Both the position numbers and the translations under genes were made by a program. A stretch of DNA of 64,000 nt. Source: Sheuella amnicola (GTDB lineage: Bacteria > Pseudomonadota > Gammaproteobacteria > Burkholderiales > Burkholderiaceae_B). Location of the stretch: NCBI RefSeq assembly GCF_010499255.1, contig NZ_JAAGRN010000010.1, forward strand, positions 62,001 to 126,000, given 5' to 3'. Each line of letters begins with the position of its first letter. Positions within the stretch are counted from its first letter, which is position 1. The notes beneath the pieces were generated by a model. It worked only from the letters and a program-made list of their open reading frames with translations, searched no databases and was not told the origin of the DNA. Below, one piece after another: positions 57,962 through 64,000 of this stretch.

Positions 57962-58689
57962 CGGAGTCGTTGAGACGACAAGTTGTTGGCAGATGTTTGG
58001 CGGGATTGTCGATAACTTGCGTGGGGGTATCGCTTGGGATTTTTATTGCAGGATATCCAGATAAAGACCAGGTGATGCTTCAGTTGCGTCAGGAGCGCGC
58101 CAAATCCGATTATTTGAAAGGCGAGTTTGATGCGCGTATCAAGTTTATGAGATCGCAGCTCGGACAGACTCGTGCGGATTTATTTATCGAGCGCGCTAGT
58201 CGTATTGCTTTGGAAAAAAGCCTTTCGCAGTTACGAGGTGAGCTGAGTGATACACAAGAGCAATTGGTGTTTTACGAACAGCTTATACCGCCAGCCCCTT
58301 CAGGCGTGGTTGGCCTGCGCGCGATCGATTTGAATCTTCAGGATGACGCTATTTCATTTCGAGTATTGCTTATGCGCAGCGGTCAGTCCGGCAGCAGGTT
58401 TTCAGGGGTGTTGCAGTTTGTTGCCACCGGTAGTCTCGAAGGATTCAACGATACCCAGTCTCTTGTTTTAACGCAGCTTAGGATAAATCAATCCGGTGAC
58501 CAGATTGAATCGAAACAACATACAGACACACTGGCTCAGCCGTTTGGTGAAGGGTTGAGGTTGGATTTTGATCGGTTTCAGCGAAGTGAAGGAGTGTTGG
58601 GGGTTCCTCCGGGATTTGTACCTAAACATGTGACGGTTAGAGTACTGAAAGGATCAATTGTCCATGCAAGTAAAAGGGTTGATCTTTAA
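57958..58689 (+). CDS. Membrane-anchored coiled-coil protein (DUF6776-like)
   Basis: Protein of 243 residues of unknown function, found after argC in related bacteria. An N-terminal helix (about 13-33, [20 protein letters not shown]) spans the membrane. A coiled-coil of about 60 residues follows ([21 protein letters not shown]... to [12 protein letters not shown]). A C-terminal beta-rich domain begins about [34 protein letters not shown]. The start is the TTG at 57958, overlapping the argC stop (TTGA); another TTG at 57970 is possible. Confidence 0.75.
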   Translation: MTESLRRQVVGRCLAGLSITCVGVSLGIFIAGYPDKDQVMLQLRQERAKSDYLKGEFDARIKFMRSQLGQTRADLFIERASRIALEKSLSQLRGELSDTQEQLVFYEQLIPPAPSGVVGLRAIDLNLQDDAISFRVLLMRSGQSGSRFSGVLQFVATGSLEGFNDTQSLVLTQLRINQSGDQIESKQHTDTLAQPFGEGLRLDFDRFQRSEGVLGVPPGFVPKHVTVRVLKGSIVHASKRVDL

Positions 58690-58708
58690 TTCGGTGGGTA
58701 ACTTGCTA

Positions 58709-58714
58709 TATACT
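58709..58714 (+). promoter_or_regulatory. Possible -10 element of erpA
   Basis: TATACT lies at the left edge of the IscR site. The matching -35 is poor, so this is tentative. Confidence 0.35.
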
Positions 58715-58734
58715 TGATAAATACAGTCAAGTAT
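58710..58734. promoter_or_regulatory. Type-1 IscR binding site upstream of erpA
   Basis: The 25 bases have perfect 8-bp arms ATACTTGA (58710-58717) and TCAAGTAT (58727-58734). Compared with the E. coli type-1 IscR consensus ATASYYGACTRWWWYAGTCRRSTAT, 23 of 25 positions match. It ends 16 bases before the erpA ATG and overlaps the likely promoter, the position of a repressing site for an Fe-S cluster-responsive regulator. Confidence 0.8.
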
Positions 58735-58750
58735 TACAGGAAGTCAAATC

Positions 58751-59119
58751 ATGAGCACCATCACCGAAACAGTTGATCTTCAGGCTCCACCTGCTGCGAT
58801 CATCTTTACTGATGCCGCGGCCACTAAAGTCAAAGACCTTTTAATCGAAGAGGGCAACGACAATCTGAAGCTGCGCGTATTCGTTCAGGGCGGAGGATGT
58901 TCGGGATTTCAATACGGATTTACCTTTGACGAAGATGTGAACGAAGACGACACCACACTTGAAAAAAATGGTGTGGCTTTACTGGTGGATCCAATGAGCT
59001 TTCAGTACCTTGTCGGTGCCGAAATCGACTACAAAGAAGATATTGAAGGGTCGCAGTTCGTGATTCGCAACCCGAACGCCACAACAACGTGCGGTTGCGG
59101 CTCATCCTTCTCTGTTTGA
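58751..59119 (+). CDS. erpA: Iron-sulfur cluster insertion protein ErpA
   Basis: A-type carrier of 122 residues that delivers Fe-S clusters to target proteins. The three conserved cysteines are Cys50 ([11 protein letters not shown]) and Cys114 and Cys116 ([11 protein letters not shown]). It is preceded by a near-consensus IscR site, so it is expected to be induced under iron or Fe-S limitation. It ends ten bases from the convergent anmK gene. Confidence 0.97.
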   Translation: MSTITETVDLQAPPAAIIFTDAAATKVKDLLIEEGNDNLKLRVFVQGGGCSGFQYGFTFDEDVNEDDTTLEKNGVALLVDPMSFQYLVGAEIDYKEDIEGSQFVIRNPNATTTCGCGSSFSV

Positions 59120-59128
59120 TCTGTCAGA

Positions 59129-60241
59129 TTATCTTGGCCATGTGGCGCCAAGAATGCGTGGGCCGCGTGTACCCGTGACTCCAGTGTCAGTCACGGAAAT
59201 ACGATTTTGATGCGCCCAAGCTAGCCAAGCGAATGCAAGTGCCTCCACATCCTGGGTGCCTATTCCCACTACTTCTGTAGTCGTGACTGGGCAATTCAGT
59301 CTTGTCCGAAGTGCGTTCAGCATCTGATTGTTGCGCGCACCGCCACCGCATACCAGCAGATCAGTTAAGTTCGGAGCATAAGTTTGAATTGCCCGAGTAA
59401 TTGTTTCGGCCGTGAGCGCACAGAGTGTGGCCTGAACGTCTGTTACCGAAATTTTTTCGCCTGATGATTCAATCTCATTTAGTCTGGTCTCAAGCCAAAC
59501 TTCATGAAATAAATCCCTGCCGGTTGATTTTGGGGCGGGTAAGGAAAACCAGGGCTCTGAGTCAATCAAGTGTGACAGCAGTCGACTGTGAACATTACCG
59601 GTTGCACCCCATGCGCCGTCACGGTCAAAAAACTGGCCGGTATGTTTCATGCACCATCCGTCCATCAGTACATTTGCCGGCCCAGTGTCAAAACCAACGG
59701 GATGGTGACCGGGTTGCAGTACAGTGATGTTTGCAATTCCACCAAGATTTAATACAACGCGGGTTGAGCCTGATTGGAATACGCCGGCATGAAAAAATGG
59801 TACGAGCGGGGCGCCTTGTCCACCGGCTGCGATATCTCGACTTCTAAAGTCTGCGATGACTGTTATGTCTGTTAACTCGGCTAACAGAGCCGGAGCGTTA
59901 AGCTGAATGGTATAGCCCAAGCCCGGTTGATGTCTGACCGTTTGGCCGTGAGAGCCAATTGCGCTGATTTGGTGGGCTTGCATTTTTGCAATGCGAAGCA
60001 CATCTTGAACGACATTCGCAGATAGTTTTGCAAGGGTGTTGGCTGCCAGGGCACTGCGGGCCAGCTCATCGGAGCCGGCTTGATTCAGGGAAAGAAGCTC
60101 GGTACGCAACGCTAAGGGCAAAGCCAGTTCTGAACGAGCTAGAACCTCGGGTTTGCCCGAGGCGTCAAATCGGGCAAGTACACCGTCTATACCATCCAGA
60201 CTGGTGCCAGACATCAACCCAATGTAGTAGGTGTCTGCCAA
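59129..60241 (-). CDS. anmK: Anhydro-N-acetylmuramic acid kinase
   Basis: AnmK opens and phosphorylates 1,6-anhydro-MurNAc during cell-wall recycling. It has 370 residues. The N-terminal YYIGLMSGTSLDGIDGVLARF and the ATP and substrate segments VVLNLGGIANITVL and GFDTGPANVLMDGW are present, with LLVCGGGARNNQML near the C-terminus. It is 14 bases downstream of the M23 peptidase gene, a common pairing, and complements mpl (30973) in murein recycling. Confidence 0.96.
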   Translation of the reverse strand: MADTYYIGLMSGTSLDGIDGVLARFDASGKPEVLARSELALPLALRTELLSLNQAGSDELARSALAANTLAKLSANVVQDVLRIAKMQAHQISAIGSHGQTVRHQPGLGYTIQLNAPALLAELTDITVIADFRSRDIAAGGQGAPLVPFFHAGVFQSGSTRVVLNLGGIANITVLQPGHHPVGFDTGPANVLMDGWCMKHTGQFFDRDGAWGATGNVHSRLLSHLIDSEPWFSLPAPKSTGRDLFHEVWLETRLNEIESSGEKISVTDVQATLCALTAETITRAIQTYAPNLTDLLVCGGGARNNQMLNALRTRLNCPVTTTEVVGIGTQDVEALAFAWLAWAHQNRISVTDTGVTGTRGPRILGATWPR

Positions 60242-60255
60242 GATTTTTCACCGTT

Positions 60256-61680
60256 TTAGCGACTGGCGATATTGGTGGCGTCGGGAGAGGCTTCCTGGAA
60301 GTTTGCCAGAACCTGAAGCTGCTGTTTGATCGGACCAATGTACTGGGCGAAGAGTGCACGTTGCTCTGTGTTCAGAGGCATGGATGCAGGCATGGCGACC
60401 GCCGATAGCGGGTCTATAGGCTTATCGGCTACACGAAACTCGTAATGTAGGTGTGATCCTGTCGACCAGCCGGTAGATCCGACATAGCCGATCAATTGTC
60501 CCTGTGAAACTTTTGTGCCTACAGTGATGCCATCAGCAAAGCGGCTCTGATGCGCATAAAGAGTCGAGATTTTACTGTGATGTTTAATGATGATGGTATT
60601 GCCATATCCATTTTTCCAGCCTACATAATCAATCGTGCCGTCAGCGGTGGCATGGATCGGTGTACCTGTTGGAGCAGAATAGTCGACTCCTGGGTGATGC
60701 CCCGACCAGCCTTGATGTCCGGCGATCGTTCGCATTCCAAACGTTGAGCTGACTCGAGAAAATTTGATCGAGTTGCGCAAGAAGGCGCCACGAAGATTTT
60801 CGCCATCCAGGTTGTAGTAGCTGCCGGATACACCGTCAGGGCTAAACCAAGCGGCGCTGTGGATTTTTCCCTGGTTTACAAATTCAAGCGCCAGAACGCG
60901 ACCCGTACCGGCCGGACGGCCTTCACTCGTTTTGGTTTCGTATACGACGCGAAATCGATCGCCACGGCGTAATCCACGCAAAAAGTCGATCTTGCTGCCC
61001 AGGATCTCAGCCATTTGAGACGTGATAGCGTCCGGAACGCCAGCAGTGTCGGTTGCCGCAAACAAGGATCGCTCGATGGTACCGATTGCGACCGCGGTAT
61101 TCGTTTCGGTCAGTTGTTCGACTTCTTCAGTCTTGAATCCGTTATCTGTCGTCGAAATTTTGAGGCTTCTGGAGACTGTTTTTCCATCAGACTCATTGCC
61201 GGGAGTGTGAAAATAGCGTATCCACAACAGTCGTCCGGACTCGTTAGTTGCCGCCTGAACCGTGCGGCCCGGATAGAGTTTGTAGAAGGCCCGAGCTTTT
61301 TGATCGCGAGTCATGTAGGACAGGAGCTCGTTGTCCGATACATCAAGTCGTTTGAGTATCGAAGCAAGCGAATCACCCGAGCGAATGCGAGTTTCATGAA
61401 TGAATGGCTGATCAGTATCGGTACTGACGCTGAAGTCGGCAACAGGTTCAACCGGCAACTGCATAGGAACGACTTGCTGAACAAGTTTTTGTTCCGGAGG
61501 AGTGATTGAGTTTTCTGTTGGTTGCACCATGCCCAGAGCTGCGGCTCCGATGCCAAAGGCAAGCGACAATATAATCAGTGCACTACGCAACAAACTGCGG
61601 CTTGGGTTGCGATCAGCAGAGTGGAAGAGGCCTGACAAGGCACGAGCCTTGCTTGGGGCCAGATCGTTCTGTTGGCTCAT
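60256..61680 (-). CDS. M23-family murein endopeptidase with OapA/LysM-like domain
   Basis: Envelope protein of 474 residues related to MepM. An N-terminal membrane anchor (LRSALIILSLAFGIGAAALGM) precedes an OapA-type LysM-like domain (IRSGDSLASILKRLDVSDNE). The C-terminal lysostaphin-type peptidase domain has the zinc ligands in HHPGVDYSAPTGTP (HxxxD) and HLHYEFR (HxH). It cleaves murein cross-links to let the sacculus expand. Start: the ATG at 61680 (MSQQNDLAPS) has AGGA ten bases upstream; the frame continues to a TTG at 61725. It is divergent from tyrS. Confidence 0.93.
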   Translation of the reverse strand: MSQQNDLAPSKARALSGLFHSADRNPSRSLLRSALIILSLAFGIGAAALGMVQPTENSITPPEQKLVQQVVPMQLPVEPVADFSVSTDTDQPFIHETRIRSGDSLASILKRLDVSDNELLSYMTRDQKARAFYKLYPGRTVQAATNESGRLLWIRYFHTPGNESDGKTVSRSLKISTTDNGFKTEEVEQLTETNTAVAIGTIERSLFAATDTAGVPDAITSQMAEILGSKIDFLRGLRRGDRFRVVYETKTSEGRPAGTGRVLALEFVNQGKIHSAAWFSPDGVSGSYYNLDGENLRGAFLRNSIKFSRVSSTFGMRTIAGHQGWSGHHPGVDYSAPTGTPIHATADGTIDYVGWKNGYGNTIIIKHHSKISTLYAHQSRFADGITVGTKVSQGQLIGYVGSTGWSTGSHLHYEFRVADKPIDPLSAVAMPASMPLNTEQRALFAQYIGPIKQQLQVLANFQEASPDATNIASR

Positions 61681-61784
61681 TAAGCGAAAATCCTGTGAAA
61701 CAAGCTGAATCCCTACGTTAACCAAAAGGTATATCGTGGCAGGTCAACGAGAGTTTGCGTATGATGTATAACAACAACAATTTT

Positions 61785-61801
61785 AGTCGATTTGGTCGAC
61801 T
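61785..61801. repeat. Short inverted repeat between the M23 gene and tyrS
   Basis: AGTCGA (61785-61790) and TCGACT (61796-61801) form a 6-bp inverted repeat with five bases between. It could be a regulator site in the divergent promoter region, but it is short and could occur by chance. Confidence 0.25.
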
Positions 61802-61857
61802 TAAGCACTGTTTTTTATTAATTTTATTGCATTTTTAATCTAAGTATTGTTAAGAAG

Positions 61858-63078
61858 ATGTCAAAATACGCTATCACACCCGAAGTTGAGTCTAACTTGC
61901 GAGTTGCGCTTCGCGGCTGCGATGAGTTGCTGGTTCAGTCCGAATTTGCCCAGAAGCTGGCCCGATCGCACGCGACAGGCGTGCCACTGCGTGTCAAGCT
62001 CGGATTGGATCCAACTGCCCCCGATATTCATTTGGGTCATACCGTTGTGCTCAACAAGATGCGCCAGTTGCAGGATCTTGGTCATACTGTCATTTTTCTG
62101 ATTGGCGACTTTACGTCCATGATCGGCGATCCATCGGGACGCAACACAACCCGTCCACCCCTAACTCGCGAGCAAATCGAAGAAAACGCGAAAACATATT
62201 ACGCTCAAGCCAGCATGGTGCTCGATCCGGCTCGTACCGAGATCCGATACAACAGTGAATGGTGCGATCCGCTAGGGGCGCGGGGCATGATTCAGTTGGC
62301 CTCTCGCTACACCGTTGCGCGCATGATGGAACGGGATGATTTCACTAAGCGCTTTAAAAGTGGCGTGCCCATTTCAGTTCATGAGTTCCTCTACCCATTG
62401 ATGCAGGGATACGACTCAGTCGCGCTTAAGTCGGATATCGAGCTTGGCGGTACCGATCAGAAATTCAACTTGCTGGTTGGTCGCGAACTTCAGAAGGAAT
62501 ATGGTCAGGAGCCTCAATGCATTTTGACCATGCCTTTGCTTGAAGGTACAGATGGCGTCGAAAAGATGTCCAAATCCAAAAATAATTACATCGGAATTGG
62601 CGAAGCGCCTGACTCGATGTTCGGCAAACTGATGTCAGTATCTGATACGCTTATGTGGCGTTATTACGAGTTACTCTCGTTCAAGAGCCTCGAAGAGATT
62701 GCTGCGTTACGTGCCGAGGTGCAAGCAGGGCGCAATCCACGCGATGCAAAGGTGATGCTGGCGCAAGAAATCATCACGCGTTTTCATTCAAGGCAAGCTG
62801 CTGAGGCGGCGCTGGCTAGTTTCGAAGCGCGCTTCCGTGATGGCGCAATCCCGGACGATATGCCGGAAATAAAGATTCAAGGTGCGCCAATCGGTATCCT
62901 CAAACTGTTGCGCGAGGCCAGTCTGGCTTCATCCGGTGCGGAAGCTCAGCGTAATATCGAGCAGGGTGGTGTACGTATTGATGGCAACAAGATTGAAGAC
63001 AAAGCGTTGCAGTTATCCGCTGGCACGTACGTTTTGCAAGTCGGAAAACGTAAGTTCGCTCGTGTGACATTGGTTTAA
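61858..63078 (+). CDS. tyrS: Tyrosyl-tRNA synthetase
   Basis: Charges tRNA-Tyr; 406 residues. The HIGH-type motif is [15 protein letters not shown] at about residue 61 and the KMSKS motif is [11 protein letters not shown] at about residue 236. The C-terminal S4-like RNA-binding domain ([22 protein letters not shown]) is complete. It belongs to the TyrS group common in proteobacteria other than enterics (TyrRZ type). Confidence 0.98.
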   Translation: MSKYAITPEVESNLRVALRGCDELLVQSEFAQKLARSHATGVPLRVKLGLDPTAPDIHLGHTVVLNKMRQLQDLGHTVIFLIGDFTSMIGDPSGRNTTRPPLTREQIEENAKTYYAQASMVLDPARTEIRYNSEWCDPLGARGMIQLASRYTVARMMERDDFTKRFKSGVPISVHEFLYPLMQGYDSVALKSDIELGGTDQKFNLLVGRELQKEYGQEPQCILTMPLLEGTDGVEKMSKSKNNYIGIGEAPDSMFGKLMSVSDTLMWRYYELLSFKSLEEIAALRAEVQAGRNPRDAKVMLAQEIITRFHSRQAAEAALASFEARFRDGAIPDDMPEIKIQGAPIGILKLLREASLASSGAEAQRNIEQGGVRIDGNKIEDKALQLSAGTYVLQVGKRKFARVTLV

Positions 63079-63125
63079 ATATTCTGATTGAACGATTCAG
63101 GTTTAACTTTGTAAATGGAGTCGGC

Positions 63126-63758
63126 ATGAAACTTACCAGCACCTCTTTCACTGACCAGTCTTTTATTCCGGCGCGCTATGCCTTTGGCAAGATTGACAAG
63201 CAGATGCATGTGGCCTTGTCCGATAACATGAATCCGCATTTCAGCTGGGACGATGTGCCTGCAGGAACAAAGTCATTCGTGTTGATTTGTCATGACGTGG
63301 ATGTACCTAGCCGCCCGGACGATGTTAATCAGGAAGGGTGCGAAATTCCGTCAACACTACCTCGCATCGATTTTTACCACTGGGTACTCGTCGATATTGA
63401 CGCATCGACACGCTCCATTTCTGAGGGGGGGTACTCCAGCGGTATCAGTCCCCGCGGTAAAGGGGGGCCGATTGCCGCCAATGGCACGCGCCAGGGGATC
63501 AACGACTATACGGCATGGTTTGCTTCGGATCGGGATATGAGCGGTGATTATTTTGGTTACGACGGCCCATGTCCGCCCTGGAATGATTCGATTCTTCATC
63601 ACTATGTGTTCACGCTTTATGCGCTGGACATTGAAAGGATTGCGCTTGATGGACATTTCAATGGACCTCAGGTCATCAAGGCTATTGAGGGGCATGTTCT
63701 CGCTAAAGCCGCGATAACGGGGATCTACACTTTGAATCCCGCCCTTGCCAAGGCTTAA
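63126..63758 (+). CDS. YbhB/YbcL-family phosphatidylethanolamine-binding-like protein
   Basis: Small cytoplasmic protein of 210 residues in the PEBP-like (YbhB/YbcL) family; the function is not defined. Family marks: [46 protein letters not shown] and [24 protein letters not shown]. It lies between tyrS and glyA on the plus strand, 47 bases after tyrS. Confidence 0.93.
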   Translation: MKLTSTSFTDQSFIPARYAFGKIDKQMHVALSDNMNPHFSWDDVPAGTKSFVLICHDVDVPSRPDDVNQEGCEIPSTLPRIDFYHWVLVDIDASTRSISEGGYSSGISPRGKGGPIAANGTRQGINDYTAWFASDRDMSGDYFGYDGPCPPWNDSILHHYVFTLYALDIERIALDGHFNGPQVIKAIEGHVLAKAAITGIYTLNPALAKA

Positions 63759-63826
63759 GAGGCGCTGATCCTTCCGACGAGTACAATATCGAGTTCAATT
63801 CTGCATCCATTTCGCCAGGACAATCC

Positions 63827-64000
63827 ATGTTTGATCGCAAACTCACCCTCGACCGCGTTGATCCGGATCTTTGGGCCGCTATCCAGAAAGAAGATAAACG
63901 CCAGGAACAACATATCGAGCTTATCGCTTCCGAGAACTATGCCAGTCCGGCCGTCATGCAGGCCCAAGGGACGCAACTGACTAATAAATATGCCGAAGGC
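63827..64000 (+). CDS. glyA: Serine hydroxymethyltransferase (3' end outside window)
   Basis: Only the first 58 codons are in the window: [19 protein letters not shown] followed by [21 protein letters not shown] and LTNKYAEG. The [11 protein letters not shown] motif and NKYAEG segment are GlyA signatures. AGGA eight bases before the ATG supports the start. GlyA converts serine and tetrahydrofolate to glycine and methylene-tetrahydrofolate. Confidence 0.95.
   Translation, partial: MFDRKLTLDRVDPDLWAAIQKEDKRQEQHIELIASENYASPAVMQAQGTQLTNKYAEG

Noticed and set aside
1-64000. Search for tRNA, rRNA, integrase, transposase, toxin-antitoxin or defence genes
   Set aside because: None was recognised; gene content is chromosomal housekeeping and transport throughout.

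Overview
The window is an ordinary, gene-dense stretch of a betaproteobacterial chromosome. The gene content and order fit Burkholderiales, most likely an Alcaligenaceae-type organism. Supporting clusters are argJ next to a DUF815 ATPase and a Nudix-ThiE fusion; yqgE-ruvX-pyrR-pyrB-pyrC'; aroQ-accB-accC-prmA; rplM-rpsI-argC-erpA-anmK-M23 peptidase-tyrS; orphan Bug-type solute receptors; and a KPAAKK histone H1-like protein. This placement is inference from family knowledge, because no 16S gene is present. I saw no rRNA, tRNA, CRISPR array, insertion sequence, prophage or integrase, and no obvious foreign island. The first and last genes are cut by the window edges.

Layout. 1-7711 (+): an MdtB/MdtC-type RND efflux pair with its NodT-type outer-membrane lipoprotein. 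7661-11824 (-): Nudix-ThiE fusion, DUF815 ATPase, argJ and an orphan tricarboxylate-type binding protein. 11923-16525 (+): a complete branched-chain amino acid type ABC importer. 16522-19340 (-): hemL, thiE and a ThiD-like kinase. 19502-24218 (+): rubredoxin, yqgE, ruvX, pyrR, pyrB, a metal-site-less dihydroorotase homologue and plsC. 24206-32343 (-): a tightly packed run RNB ribonuclease > TonB-like > aroE > lptG > apaH > 4-oxalomesaconate hydratase-like, preceded by mpl. 32424-38845 (+): TlpA-like protein, aroQ, accB, accC, prmA, a zinc-ribbon membrane protein, a PfkB kinase and a lipoprotein. 38899-46858 (-): MscK-like channel, YggT, histone-like protein, nrdB and nrdA. 47287-54441: lipoprotein, gltX, a Pat-like acetyltransferase, esterase, yjgA and pmbA. 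54560-64000: a TakP-like TRAP binding protein, rplM-rpsI, argC, a coiled-coil membrane protein, erpA, anmK, M23 peptidase, tyrS, a PEBP protein and the start of glyA.

The genes are mostly housekeeping: pyrimidine, arginine, haem, thiamine, shikimate and fatty-acid synthesis, envelope biogenesis, deoxyribonucleotide supply and translation. Most lie in operons with 4-base ATGA-type overlaps or short gaps, and several convergent pairs overlap at their 3' ends.

The most informative signals are regulatory. A paired NrdR box overlaps the nrdA promoter, with centres 31 bp apart. A near-consensus 25-bp type-1 IscR site lies before erpA. The rplM leader can fold into mutually exclusive antiterminator and terminator hairpins. 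A strongly structured 260-base intergenic region separates nrdB from the histone-like gene. Protein-level oddities are a PyrC pseudoenzyme, a ThiD homologue without the usual GxGC/D motif, an acetyltransferase with a degraded ATP-grasp region, and lptG without lptF. I did not find a clear, wholly new multi-gene system.
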